In this document: positions 8,097 to 17,163 of the stretch, in pieces | Layout of the letters: every line of letters begins with the position of its first letter | Position numbering within the stretch: position 1 is the first letter of the stretch | Notes under the pieces: generated by a model | Seen by the model: the letters and a program-made list of their open reading frames with translations, nothing else | The model's database searches: none | Told to the model about the DNA's origin: nothing | Made by a program: the position numbers and the translations under genes | DNA from: Anaerolineales bacterium | GTDB lineage: Bacteria; Chloroflexota; Anaerolineae; Anaerolineales; JABWBV01 | Reading direction: 5' to 3' | DNA: 64,000 nt | Assembly: GCA_020634875.1 (NCBI GenBank) | Contig: JACKAX010000013.1 | Coordinates: forward strand, 17,552 to 81,551

Positions 8097-8657
8097 ATGC
8101 CGAAAAAACTGACTCCCTACCATCTCTTCGCCCTTATGCTTCTCCTTGCAGGTGCCATCTGGATCGTTCTCACCGCTGCTATTCCCGGAACCACCACTCA
8201 GGGCAAAATTCCTGCCCCCCGCGCGGGTTTTCTCGCCCCGGACTTTACCCTCACTACGGCGGATGGGAATACCATTACCCTCTCAGAATTGCGCGGCCAT
8301 CCTGTCATTGTCAACCTTTGGGCGAGTTGGTGTGGCCCATGCCGTGCCGAAATGCCTGCCCTCCAACGCGTTCACGAAACCTACAAAGACACCGGGCTCC
8401 TGCTCCTTGCCGTGAACGCCACCCCGCAGGATAGCGAAGCCGCCGCCCTCACCTTTGCCACCGAGCTGGGGCTTACCTTTCCCATTCTCTTTGATGCCGC
8501 AGGCGAAGTCTCTCGTCTCTACGAGTTGCGTGCCCTCCCCAGCACCTATTTCATCGGTCCTGATGGTACCATTCAAGAAGTTGTGATCGGTGGTCCTATG
8601 GCCGAAGCCCTTCTTCGCACTCGGGTTGAACAACTATTAGCGTTGGTGGATGAGTGA
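8097..8657 (+). CDS. TlpA/ResA-type thiol-disulfide reductase, membrane-anchored
   Basis: 186 residues from the ATG at 8097. One N-terminal membrane segment (about 10-29) anchors a periplasm-side thioredoxin-fold domain of the AhpC/TSA-Redoxin class. It begins APDFTLTTADG and carries the active site WASWCGPC (C79, C82), with the cis-Pro region ALPSTYFIGPDG. The family reduces disulfides of exported proteins, for example in cytochrome c maturation. It is divergently placed from the two UxxC lipoproteins, giving a redox cluster of three thioredoxin-fold proteins. This one uses ordinary Cys codons. Confidence 0.9.
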   Translation: MPKKLTPYHLFALMLLLAGAIWIVLTAAIPGTTTQGKIPAPRAGFLAPDFTLTTADGNTITLSELRGHPVIVNLWASWCGPCRAEMPALQRVHETYKDTGLLLLAVNATPQDSEAAALTFATELGLTFPILFDAAGEVSRLYELRALPSTYFIGPDGTIQEVVIGGPMAEALLRTRVEQLLALVDE

Positions 8658-8723
8658 TAGAGTGAATGCCTGTCACTTATCATTTCATCTCCCACGTATT
8701 ATTTATCATTCGATATTTTCACC

Positions 8724-9476
8724 ATGCTCCCCATCCTCCAACTCGGTCCCCTCGCCCTGCAAACCCCTGGCCTGATTCTGATCCTTGGCCTTTGGCTCGG
8801 CCTCAACCTCGCCGAAAAAAACGCCCACCGGCACCACGTTCATCCCGACAACCTCTACAATCTCACCTTTACTGCGTTGATTGCAGGGATCGTCGGTGCG
8901 CGGTTAGCCTACATCGCTCGATATTCCTCTGCTTTTATTGCCAGTCCAGCAAGCCTGTTTTCCCTCAATCCTGGCTTGCTTGACCCATTCGGCGGGATCG
9001 CAGTCGGTTTATTGGCTGCCCTCATCTTTGGACAACGCAAAAAACTTGCCTTCTGGCCGACGTTGGACGCCCTCACCCCAGTCTTAACGGTTATGTCCAT
9101 CGCTTTTGCCCTTGCCAATCTCGCCTCGGGCGATGCATTCGGCGCAGAAACGACACTCCCATGGGGCATAGAACTATGGGGGGCCAAACGGCATCCTGCA
9201 CAATTATACGAAGCCCTTGCGGCAGGCTGCATTCTGCTCCTCCTCTGGCCCGCGCGAGGGGTGATCGCCCGCCGGATATCCGCCCCTGGCGCAATCTTCG
9301 TCCTGTTTCTCGCCCTTAGCGCAGGCGCCCATCTGTTCCTCGAAGCCTTCCGCGGCGACAGTGCCATCCTTCCCAACGGTTGGCGTATCGCCCAAATTCT
9401 GGCCTGGTTCCTCCTCGCCGGAAGTTTGTGGGGCTTTGAGAAACTAACTAATTCAACAAGGACCCTACATGGATAA
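8724..9476 (+). CDS. lgt: Prolipoprotein diacylglyceryl transferase-like membrane protein
   Basis: 250 residues with about six to seven membrane segments. Lgt hallmarks are visible: GARLAY after the third segment, then ASGDAFGAET, LPWGIELWGAKRHPAQLYEA (the HPxQLYEA signature) and a distal GWRIAQ stretch. Lgt adds diacylglycerol to the lipobox Cys of prelipoproteins, and many lipoproteins are encoded nearby. The N-terminal half is divergent from typical Lgt and the classical HGG loop is not obvious, so a paralogous role is possible. It overlaps folB by 8 bases. Confidence 0.75.
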   Translation: MLPILQLGPLALQTPGLILILGLWLGLNLAEKNAHRHHVHPDNLYNLTFTALIAGIVGARLAYIARYSSAFIASPASLFSLNPGLLDPFGGIAVGLLAALIFGQRKKLAFWPTLDALTPVLTVMSIAFALANLASGDAFGAETTLPWGIELWGAKRHPAQLYEALAAGCILLLLWPARGVIARRISAPGAIFVLFLALSAGAHLFLEAFRGDSAILPNGWRIAQILAWFLLAGSLWGFEKLTNSTRTLHG

Positions 9477-9819
9477 AGTGATCATCAAAGACCTCCTGGC
9501 GCGTGGCATTATTGGCATCAATGACGATGAGCGCGTCAAACCCCAAGATATTATTATCAATATCGAACTTACTGCCGATTTGCGCCGCGCAGGTGAAACG
9601 GACGATATTGTTGATTGTGTTAACTACCGCACTGTTGCAAAAAAAGCCCTTGTCCACGCGGAAAACTCCGCGCGCTTCACCGTTGAAGCCCTCGCAGCTG
9701 ACATCGCCAAACTTTGTCTCGATGAACCTGGCGTAGTAAGTGTGCGCGTGCGCGTAGAAAAACCTGGCGCGGTGCGGTTTGCCAAGTCGGTCGGTGTAGA
9801 AATCGAAAGGACCAAATAG
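9469..9819 (+). CDS. folB: Dihydroneopterin aldolase
   Basis: 116 residues, the usual size for FolB of the tunnelling-fold family. The family pattern is clear: IIGINDDERVKPQDIIINIEL at the start, DDIVDCVNYRTVAKKAL in the middle (Tyr of the VNY motif) and VRVEKPGAVRFAKSVGVEI at the end. It converts dihydroneopterin to hydroxymethyl-dihydropterin in folate synthesis. It overlaps the lgt-like gene, so translational coupling is likely. Folate-dependent histidine degradation genes occur later in the window. Confidence 0.9.
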   Translation: MDKVIIKDLLARGIIGINDDERVKPQDIIINIELTADLRRAGETDDIVDCVNYRTVAKKALVHAENSARFTVEALAADIAKLCLDEPGVVSVRVRVEKPGAVRFAKSVGVEIERTK

Positions 9820-9897
9820 GCCCTTTTCAAGGGGATTATTTACCGATTCAATACCGTTACTATTGTGCGTGCCCGGCAAGTCATGGGGGTGTGGCGT

Positions 9898-9927
9898 TTG
9901 GAGTTTCACGATCCCCCATGCTATAAT
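9898..9927 (+). promoter_or_regulatory. Promoter of the kinase-LysM-LCP operon
   Basis: TTGGAG at 9898-9903, an 18-base spacer and a perfect TATAAT at 9922-9927. The ATG at 9937 is 9 bases past the -10, so transcription would begin about 3 bases before the start codon. This again suggests a leaderless message and argues against the upstream GTG at 9865. Confidence 0.65.
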
Positions 9928-9936
9928 CGAAAGCGT

Positions 9937-12510
9937 ATGGCAACGGAAATTTTTTTGCTTTTAGCCTCTCAAGCCGGGATCATGGCCTATCATTTGGTCT
10001 TGATTTTTGCGATTCTGGCCGTGCTCATGGCCGTTTTTGGACATTGGCGCGAACGTCAAGAACCTGTTGCGGGGCGGGCATTGGTTGGATTGTTGTTGTT
10101 GTTGGCGACCCGGTTACTATTAACGATTTTAGCAGGGGTAGCCTTAACAGGTTTATTTTCCGTTGACTTGATTTTGCCTCCTACCGACCGCGTGATGAGC
10201 GCCATCGGAATTATCCTTATTGTGTGGATGTGGGGTTTTCCTAATTTTACGCGGGGGGGAGACATTGCGACAATCCTCAGTTTGATGTTAACGGCCACGC
10301 TAGGTGTGCTCAGCCTGATCATTTGGTCTCAAGCTACCGAAGTACCTTTTAATACTCACTGGCTGGGGTGGGGATGGGAAGTGTATTCCAGTGTCTTGCT
10401 CGTTTTTGGTGGGATACTTTTGCTCATCCGTCGTCCGCATCTCTGGGGAATAGGGATGGGAATGCTCCTGGTTTTGTTGGCTGGGCATGTGGGAGAATTT
10501 TTTCTTGCCGATCCAACGGCAGCATATCCTACCCTGGTCCGATTTGCCGAACTGGTTGCCTATCCTTTGCTTTTTCTCTTAACCTACCGGATGTTTACCC
10601 GCGAAATTGAAACCCCACACGAGGATGAGGTGGCCATCTCCGAAGAACTGCCTCTCCCCGCGGTTGCCCCGCCGCCGGAACGCGTCCCCATAGATCCGGC
10701 CCTCTTTGGCGACTTATTTACCCTGGCGACAAACCACACTGAAGAAATGTACCCCGCCCTGGTTCGCGCGGTAGCCCGCGCCTTTCAGGGAGATATTTGT
10801 TTTTTGGTGCTTCCGCCCACGCCCACCGGGGAAATGGTTATTCGCGCGGGATATAACTATGTGCGGAAGGAAACCCTCGTACAAGGAAGCTTAAAAGCGA
10901 ATGAAGTGCCTCGTTTGGCTTCCGCTATTCGCCAGGGCCAGACGCTCCGTTTGTTATTCCAAAACACCACAGTAGATTTATTAAATCTCGGGAATGCGTT
11001 CAACACCGCACGCACCGGGAGCCTGATTGCCGCCTCGCTTACCTTACCGGATACGCAAGCGGGCTTGGTTTTGTATACCCCGTACAGCGAATATATTTGG
11101 AAGGAAACCGAAGAAATCGCATTAGCTCGGGCTGCCGCATCTATCTCACAGTTGATTCAAGGCGGGCATCAACATGATGCTACCAGTGAAATGGCTGACC
11201 AACTTCAGGTTGAACTGAGTATGACTCTCGCCGAGCGGGAACAACTCCTACGCGAAAAGGAAATGCTGGCGAAAGAACTCACCGCACTTCGCAAAGCGCA
11301 CGCGGCAGATACCGCAGCCTCTGCCCAACATGGCCTGATAGCGCAGGAAGAACTGAATAAACGCATTGCCAACCTGGAAACAGAAAAAAGCACCTTAGCC
11401 CAATCTATTGCCGAATTAACTACCCAACAACAGGCTACGGTACTTGAACGAGATCAATTTCAAACCCTTAACAAGCAACTAAATATAGAGTTGGCCGAAC
11501 TGCGTGCTTTGCAACCACTCACCCATAGTCCGAACGGACAGGAACTTCTGGGACAATTGGAAGAAGAAAACGAGCGATTGCGCCAGAACCTCAACTTGTT
11601 AGACGCCCAACTCCGAGCCGCCTCGGTGGATATGGCGGTTCCTGCCACTCACCTGGAAGCCGAATTGCAGGATTCGCTTAAAGAAAATGCTCGTTTGCAA
11701 AAAATGGTTGGGGAATATGAAGTCAAAATCTTCCAAATGGAACGTCAGATTCAGGCAGCTAAAGCTAGCGATCAATGGGATACCATCGTGACCATTGCTC
11801 AGGAAATGCGCCAACCGATGTCCTCCGTAGTGGGATACTCCGATTTTCTTTTGAGCGAATCGGTCGGCATTTTGGGCGCGTTACAGCGCAAATTCCTGGA
11901 ACGGGTTAAAGCCTCGACCGAACGGATGATTTCCATGATCGAAGAATTGGTGCAAATTGCCTCCGTCGAAGCCGGGCACACCAAGCTCACTGTGGGGAGT
12001 TTTGATCTCGTCCGGGCGTTAGATACCGCCATTTCCGATACCAGCCCCGCTCTCCGCGAGAAAAATATCTCTCTCCGAATGAATATTCCCGATAAACTGC
12101 CCAAAATTCAAGGTGATTACGAGGCCGTCAAACTGATTCTGACCAACCTGCTTCAAAATGCCGGCATCGTTTCCCCCTTGGAAGGGGAAATCACCATTTC
12201 GGTGGGATACGAAAGTTACGGCGACAGCCAGGATTATGTTTTGGCACAAATTACTGACTCGGGGGGAGGCATCCCCGCGGAAGATTTACAGCGCGTTTTT
12301 GGCGAACCCTCTGAGCGGGCTGGAAAAACCGGTGCCATTCGCGGGTTGGGCGGATCGCCCCTCAGTCTGGCTTTTACCAAAAGTCTGGTCGAAGCGCACG
12401 GTGGACGGATATGGGTGGATGCGGAATTTGAAAAAGGCTCAACCTTTAGCATTCTCTTCCCGCTATCGAACGAAATCCCTGCCACTGTCCTCGCCAACTG
12501 GAGAAGTTAA
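9937..12510 (+). CDS. Membrane histidine-kinase-like protein lacking the phospho-acceptor His
   Basis: 857 residues from the promoter-proximal ATG. Six or seven membrane segments (about 1-205) are followed by a GAF-like domain (about 240-410), a long coiled coil (about 430-600), and HisKA plus HATPase regions. At the dimerisation box the text is IAQEMRQPMSSVVGYSDFLL: aligned to the usual SHELRTPL, the phosphorylated His is Gln (Q622). The ATP-binding part is well kept (NLLQNA, DSGGGIPAEDL, GLGGSPLSLAFTKSLVEAHGG). It may be a pseudokinase sensor or regulate a partner. It is followed after 2 bases by a LysM protein and two LCP genes, which suggests a cell-envelope role. No response regulator is adjacent. 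Confidence 0.8.
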   Translation: MATEIFLLLASQAGIMAYHLVLIFAILAVLMAVFGHWRERQEPVAGRALVGLLLLLATRLLLTILAGVALTGLFSVDLILPPTDRVMSAIGIILIVWMWGFPNFTRGGDIATILSLMLTATLGVLSLIIWSQATEVPFNTHWLGWGWEVYSSVLLVFGGILLLIRRPHLWGIGMGMLLVLLAGHVGEFFLADPTAAYPTLVRFAELVAYPLLFLLTYRMFTREIETPHEDEVAISEELPLPAVAPPPERVPIDPALFGDLFTLATNHTEEMYPALVRAVARAFQGDICFLVLPPTPTGEMVIRAGYNYVRKETLVQGSLKANEVPRLASAIRQGQTLRLLFQNTTVDLLNLGNAFNTARTGSLIAASLTLPDTQAGLVLYTPYSEYIWKETEEIALARAAASISQLIQGGHQHDATSEMADQLQVELSMTLAEREQLLREKEMLAKELTALRKAHAADTAASAQHGLIAQEELNKRIANLETEKSTLAQSIAELTTQQQATVLERDQFQTLNKQLNIELAELRALQPLTHSPNGQELLGQLEEENERLRQNLNLLDAQLRAASVDMAVPATHLEAELQDSLKENARLQKMVGEYEVKIFQMERQIQAAKASDQWDTIVTIAQEMRQPMSSVVGYSDFLLSESVGILGALQRKFLERVKASTERMISMIEELVQIASVEAGHTKLTVGSFDLVRALDTAISDTSPALREKNISLRMNIPDKLPKIQGDYEAVKLILTNLLQNAGIVSPLEGEITISVGYESYGDSQDYVLAQITDSGGGIPAEDLQRVFGEPSERAGKTGAIRGLGGSPLSLAFTKSLVEAHGGRIWVDAEFEKGSTFSILFPLSNEIPATVLANWRS

Positions 12511-12512
12511 GC

Positions 12513-13391
12513 ATGTCCACAGTGCGTCAGGTCCTGGCTGGGATTTTTGCCGGGGTTATTTCCCTGATCATCATTATTGGCGGTCTGAGCTTGGCCCTGG
12601 CAGAAGCCTCTACAGAGATTCCACTCGCGCCCTTCACAGAGACACCCCTAATCCTCCCTTCACTGGAACCAGGTGCTCCTACATATACCCCTTCGCCCGT
12701 CCCTTCTCCGACTGCTACCCCTACACAAACACCAGATTGTCCCATTCCCCTAGGCTGGGAAGCCGTCACAGTAACTAGTGAAACCGATTTATCCCTTCTA
12801 GCCCAAGAACGTGGTTTGGCATTGCCCGAGTTGTTAGCCGCAAATTGCTTGACAACCGATGAACTGGTGGATAACAGCCTGCTCTTTGTGCCGCCCCTCT
12901 CCATAACAACAACCCCCAGCCCGACCGCTGCTGAAACCGCAACGACCACCGCCGCCCCGACAAATACCGCTCTCCCCTCTGCGACCCCTGCTCCGGTTTG
13001 TGTCCCTAATATTCCGAGCAATTGGATTCCATACACCATCCAACCGAATGATACCCTGTTTGGCATTGCCCAGGCCCACGGAACTACGGTTGCAGAGTTG
13101 CAATGGCGCAATTGCATCGTCGGAACAACGATCAATGTCGGAAAAATTTTGTACGTACCCTTTGTCGCCACTCCCATCCCAACGCCAACTTTTGTCCCAA
13201 CGGATACGCTTACCCCTACGACCACGCCTGTTACCCCAACGGATGTCCCGACCCTGACCAGTACCCCGACGGATACCTCCTTACCCCCTACCGTCACCGA
13301 TACCCCGCTCCCTTCGGATACCCCTACCCTTGGCCCGACAAATACCTCCACGCCGGTCCCTCTTCCCCCCACTTCTACCCCTACCCCATAA
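12513..13391 (+). CDS. Exported LysM-domain protein with Pro/Thr linkers
   Basis: 292 residues. An N-terminal membrane or signal segment (about 8-30) is followed by a PT linker, a LysM-like module (about 75-130: WEAVTVTSETDLSLLAQERGLALPELLAANCL), another linker, a clearer LysM (about 165-220: YTIQPNDTLFGIAQAHGTTVAELQWRNCI) and a PT-rich tail. LysM domains bind N-acetylglucosamine polymers such as peptidoglycan. It is co-transcribed between the kinase-like gene (2-base gap) and the LCP genes, so a wall-binding part of an envelope system is likely. Confidence 0.85.
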   Translation: MSTVRQVLAGIFAGVISLIIIIGGLSLALAEASTEIPLAPFTETPLILPSLEPGAPTYTPSPVPSPTATPTQTPDCPIPLGWEAVTVTSETDLSLLAQERGLALPELLAANCLTTDELVDNSLLFVPPLSITTTPSPTAAETATTTAAPTNTALPSATPAPVCVPNIPSNWIPYTIQPNDTLFGIAQAHGTTVAELQWRNCIVGTTINVGKILYVPFVATPIPTPTFVPTDTLTPTTTPVTPTDVPTLTSTPTDTSLPPTVTDTPLPSDTPTLGPTNTSTPVPLPPTSTPTP

Positions 13392-13403
13392 ATTAATTTT
13401 CTT

Positions 13404-14489
13404 ATGCGCCGTCGCCACCTCTTCATTTTTCTCGCACTGGTTGTTTTGCTGGTGTTTGCTTGCCGCGCTATCGCCAACATCCCCCTCACGCCAAAGAACA
13501 GCCTAATCGTCCCCACCGAAACGCCTCGTCCCACCAGTATAGGCGCTTTTAGCGTTCCCGCGGATGCGACCGGAACTCCAACCCCCTTCCAACCCGGACA
13601 AATTAGCGCCATCTCGAATACTTTCGACTCCAGTGTGAGACCTACCCCGGTGCATACCCCCTCCTGGGGTGATTATCCCCCGCCGAGTGTGTACTCTGAT
13701 GTTCCTATCCCCCCGCCCGTGGACCTCATCCCCCAACCTCCAGGACAAATCAACATTCTCCTGCTCGGCTCCGACGCAATTCCCGAGGAAGGTGGGTTCC
13801 GCACGGACTCGATTATGCTCATCACACTGAACACTGCCCTTGGAACCGCTCACATCACCTCCTTTCCTCGCGATTTATACGTGTACATCCCCGGCTGGAC
13901 GGTTCAACGCATCAACACTGCTTTGCCCAAAGGGGGCTACGAATTGCTGGCAGCCACCTTTGAATACAACCTGGGGGTATATCCCGATCACTTTGTGATG
14001 CTGAACTTTGGCGGCTTTATCCAAGGGATCAACAGCCTTGGTGGGTTGGATGTCGAAGTAGCCGAACCTATCTCCGACCCGTGGGGATCGCTTCCCGCTG
14101 GGTTAATTCACATGGATGGGAACACAGCTTTATGGTACGTCCGCTCTCGATACACTACCAGCGATTTTGACCGAGCGCGGCGCCAGCAACAGGTTTTAGT
14201 CGAAGTATTCAAAAAATTGATCAGCATGGACGCAGTCAAACGGGTTCCTGAACTCTTTGAAATTTACCGGAACAGCTTCATCACCGACCTGACCCTGGGG
14301 GAAATTACTCCCTTGATGGGGCTGGCGAGTGAACTTGGTAATGACACCTCTAAAATTGAAGCTTATTTCATCGGACCTGAGCAAGTGACAGATTATCGTG
14401 TTCCCTCCAGCGGGGCACAGGTTCTTTTACCCGACTATGAGGCTGTCTTAGATGTGATGCGTACTGCTCTAAATGCCCCCCCACGGTAA
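13404..14489 (+). CDS. LytR-CpsA-Psr (LCP) family glycopolymer ligase
   Basis: 361 residues: N-terminal signal or anchor, a Pro-rich linker, then the LCP domain from about residue 110. Diagnostic residues are present: NILLLGSD, FRTDSIMLITL, ITSFPRDLYVYIPG, QRINTAL and the late SDFDRARRQQ. LCP enzymes move lipid-linked anionic glycopolymers onto peptidoglycan or proteins outside the membrane. The gene overlaps the second LCP gene by 17 bases, so both are made together. Confidence 0.9.
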   Translation: MRRRHLFIFLALVVLLVFACRAIANIPLTPKNSLIVPTETPRPTSIGAFSVPADATGTPTPFQPGQISAISNTFDSSVRPTPVHTPSWGDYPPPSVYSDVPIPPPVDLIPQPPGQINILLLGSDAIPEEGGFRTDSIMLITLNTALGTAHITSFPRDLYVYIPGWTVQRINTALPKGGYELLAATFEYNLGVYPDHFVMLNFGGFIQGINSLGGLDVEVAEPISDPWGSLPAGLIHMDGNTALWYVRSRYTTSDFDRARRQQQVLVEVFKKLISMDAVKRVPELFEIYRNSFITDLTLGEITPLMGLASELGNDTSKIEAYFIGPEQVTDYRVPSSGAQVLLPDYEAVLDVMRTALNAPPR

Positions 14490-15915
14490 AACCCCTCGCC
14501 CCCAATTTTTTTCGCGGTTGCCGGGCTGGTTCTTGCTGTTTGTTTGGGCAAGCCTTAGCCTGGCATGTGGAAATCTGGGACAAGATATTTCCCAACCTTT
14601 AGCAAATTTGATTCTGTCGGAAACTTCTGGCCCGACGATTACCCCCACGCCTACCTTTTTTTCCCCTTACACAAATACCCCCATCCCGACCGCCACCCCT
14701 ACCATAACGGGCACGCTGCCCCCTACGTTTACCCCCGTTCCTACATTAACCCCCATTACCCCCCTCTCGTTGGGGACACCTTTCCCGACTGGGGGCAAAG
14801 AGATTGTCAACGTACTCCTCCTTGGTGCAGATTACAGCGGCACAGGTATCATCTCCCGCACCGACACCATCATCATCGCCTCCATTCGTCCCGGCGACCG
14901 GATGGTGTCCCTCATCTCCATCCCCCGCGATTTATACGTGGACATTCCGGGCCGCGGGATGAACCGCATCAACACCGCATTCGTGTATGGCGAGTTGGAT
15001 CATTACCCTGGCGGAGGAAAAGCCCTCCTTCTAGACACTATTCACAACAATTTAGGCATCACGATTGACCATATCGCAATGGTGAACTTTGATGGCTTCC
15101 GGCAAATCGTTGATACCCTGGGGGGAGTAGACGTACCGCTGGCCTGCCCGTTTGCCGATTACCGGCTTAACGCTGCTACCCAAAGTTTGTATTGGTATTC
15201 CGTAGGGCCGGGCGTCGTTCACATGGATGGCTATACCGCCCTGTGGTATGCCCGTTCCCGCATGTCCTCCAATGACTTTGATCGAGGTCGTCGCCAGCAA
15301 GAAATTCTTCGGGCGATTTATAACAAAGCCTTACAACTGGATATTGTTCCACAAATTCCCAGCCTATACCAAAATTTCCAACAGGTTGTGTTAACCGACA
15401 TGGAATTAGGCGATATTTTGAGTATGGTACCCCTCTCGTTGGATGTCAGTTCCCCGCGCATCCGCAGTTACTCCGTCAGCGGTCCGACGATGGTCACAAG
15501 TTGGATCACACCTGGGGGCGCGTATGTGTTGCTCCCGAACTATGATGGCATTTACTACATGTTGCAGGAGGCCCTCGGTCCCCCCGCCGGTGAAGAAGTC
15601 GAACACCTCCGTACGGTGGTTCAGATCCGCAATGAATCCGCCACCGCCAACATGGACACCCTCGCCGCCGAACGTATGAATTATGCGGGTTACCAGTCCC
15701 TGATCATCCCCTCCACCGGCCAGTACGAACCCACCACCCTCCTCTACGACCTGACTCTCGACCAGGATCCGGTGAAGAGCCAGGAATTGCTGGCGTTGTT
15801 TGGCTTGAGCGCGGCAAACTTACGAAGCGAGCCAACCGGCGGCGATGTGGCATACAGGTTGGTATTAGGGGGCGATTTTTATCCCTGCTTTGCGCCGTTT
15901 CAGATTGATCGGTAA
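14473..15915 (+). CDS. LCP family protein with C-terminal LytR_C-like domain
   Basis: 480 residues. A signal with possible lipobox (LSLACG) is followed by a PT linker, then an LCP domain (NVLLLGADYSG, SRTDTIIIASI, ISIPRDLYVDIPG, MNRINTAF, NDFDRGRRQQEIL). Residues after about 370 form a LytR C-terminal-like domain (VVQIRNESATANMDTLAAERM...). It is the last gene of the kinase-LysM-LCP-LCP run and is followed by a strong terminator. The pair may attach different polymers or act on different acceptors. Confidence 0.9.
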   Translation: MPPHGKTPRPQFFSRLPGWFLLFVWASLSLACGNLGQDISQPLANLILSETSGPTITPTPTFFSPYTNTPIPTATPTITGTLPPTFTPVPTLTPITPLSLGTPFPTGGKEIVNVLLLGADYSGTGIISRTDTIIIASIRPGDRMVSLISIPRDLYVDIPGRGMNRINTAFVYGELDHYPGGGKALLLDTIHNNLGITIDHIAMVNFDGFRQIVDTLGGVDVPLACPFADYRLNAATQSLYWYSVGPGVVHMDGYTALWYARSRMSSNDFDRGRRQQEILRAIYNKALQLDIVPQIPSLYQNFQQVVLTDMELGDILSMVPLSLDVSSPRIRSYSVSGPTMVTSWITPGGAYVLLPNYDGIYYMLQEALGPPAGEEVEHLRTVVQIRNESATANMDTLAAERMNYAGYQSLIIPSTGQYEPTTLLYDLTLDQDPVKSQELLALFGLSAANLRSEPTGGDVAYRLVLGGDFYPCFAPFQIDR

Positions 15916-15933
15916 AAGAAGCTTTGTTGCTCC

Positions 15934-15975
15934 AAAAAAAACAGGGAAATCGGTAACCCGATTTCCCTGTTTTTG
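15934..15975. terminator. Bidirectional terminator after the LCP operon
   Basis: Stem 15941-15953/15958-15970 with a 4-base loop, an A tract before and a T tract after. It serves the plus-strand LCP operon and the convergent cohesin-like gene. Confidence 0.9.
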
Positions 15976-15987
15976 CGCGAGGCGAGT

Positions 15988-17154
15988 TTATGGGGCGGAG
16001 TTTAGTATTGCTGGGAGGTAGAGAAGGTAGCCCATGCAATTCACTTCGGCATTTGAGGTGGTATGCGGAATTTTTCCTCCATCGGCCGTCGCAATTTGAG
16101 AATTGGTAAATGTGACAAGCGAGGACATATTGACTGCCAGACACTGGAACTGAATGGTAGCCACGTTGCCCCCGTCGCAGCCGGGTGTTGGATTGAGTTG
16201 TGTCAAAATATAGGAAATCGTGCCGTCATCATTGTTCGCCGAATTGGTCAGCACGGAGTCGGGTTGTGGGCAGGTTCCGGTGGAGATTTGGATACCATTT
16301 TGACTGGGGTCGGCGTCTATCACAGCCAAAACCGCGGGGTCAAACGAAATCGAAAAATCAACGCCGTACACACCTGTAACATTGTCTAGCTGAACAGCCA
16401 GATCGGTGGTTCCGAGGAAACCTGTGTTTGAGATGGCGGGTTGGATAGAGAGTAAGCCTTCGGGGGAGGTATCTGTAGCGGTTGGGGAAGGGGTGGCAGT
16501 GTGGGTGGGCGTGTTTGTGGGGGTGAGTGTATTTGTGGGAGTAGGCGTATTTGTCGGCGTCACGGATCCGGTGGCGGTTGGGCTGGGGGTGAAGGTGCTT
16601 GTGGAGATCGGTGTATCCGTGGGGGTGGGGGTCGGGCCAACGCTGATCAGGCCGGACTGGGTGGTGTGGGTAATGGTCATGCCGTTGGTATCAGCGATCA
16701 GGCTGGTGGCGAAGGTGAAGGGGCTGGAGCCATTGCTAATACCCTGAAACGTGACCTGGGCAACGGTTCCCCCTGTACAGCCGGGGGCTGAAAGTTGGGT
16801 AACAGCATAATTGAGCGTGCCCGTGACATTGGAGGCAGTGTTTTGGATGACAAAGTCCGGGGCAGGGCAATCTCCAGTGGTGATCTGGATGCCGTTGGTG
16901 CCGGGGTCAGCGTCCACGATCTGAATAATCGCCGGGTCGTAGGTCATTTCCAGTTCAATAGCAAAAACATCGGTAGCTTGATCGATTTGAAGCGTGACGG
17001 TGACAGTTTCACCGACTGCCATGTTGGGGGTGGAAGGATTAACCCAAAGCAAGGGGTTACCTTCGTTAGCTGCCCAAATACGCTGAAAAAGGCCGAACGT
17101 GGCGAGTAGCACGAGAAGGACAAGAAGACCGGGGAACAAGATACGTCGTTTCAT
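15988..17154 (-). CDS. Secreted protein with two cohesin-like modules
   Basis: 388 residues: signal peptide (about 1-28), a first cohesin-like beta-sandwich (about 30-175, with VFAIELEMTYDPAIIQIVDADPG), a PT linker, and a second copy (about 235-378, VYGVDFSISFDPAVLAVIDADPS). The two modules are clear internal repeats. It ends YLLYLPAILNSAP, close to the short tails of other secreted proteins here. Cohesins bind dockerins in cellulosomes, but in non-cellulosomal bacteria the module is a general adhesion fold. No dockerin was seen in the window. Confidence 0.75.
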   Translation of the reverse strand: MKRRILFPGLLVLLVLLATFGLFQRIWAANEGNPLLWVNPSTPNMAVGETVTVTLQIDQATDVFAIELEMTYDPAIIQIVDADPGTNGIQITTGDCPAPDFVIQNTASNVTGTLNYAVTQLSAPGCTGGTVAQVTFQGISNGSSPFTFATSLIADTNGMTITHTTQSGLISVGPTPTPTDTPISTSTFTPSPTATGSVTPTNTPTPTNTLTPTNTPTHTATPSPTATDTSPEGLLSIQPAISNTGFLGTTDLAVQLDNVTGVYGVDFSISFDPAVLAVIDADPSQNGIQISTGTCPQPDSVLTNSANNDDGTISYILTQLNPTPGCDGGNVATIQFQCLAVNMSSLVTFTNSQIATADGGKIPHTTSNAEVNCMGYLLYLPAILNSAP

Positions 17155-17163
17155 GTGTTTTCC

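Noticed and set aside
9865..9936. GTG at 9865 as the start of the kinase-like gene
   Set aside because: It would place the TATAAT promoter inside the coding region and adds 24 non-conserved residues before a clear membrane segment.
12527..13612. Long minus-strand frame opposite the LysM and LCP genes, rich in Gly and Val
   Set aside because: It is the antisense image of Pro/Thr linkers; no start signal or known domain. The same holds for 3135-3512 and 16406-16747.
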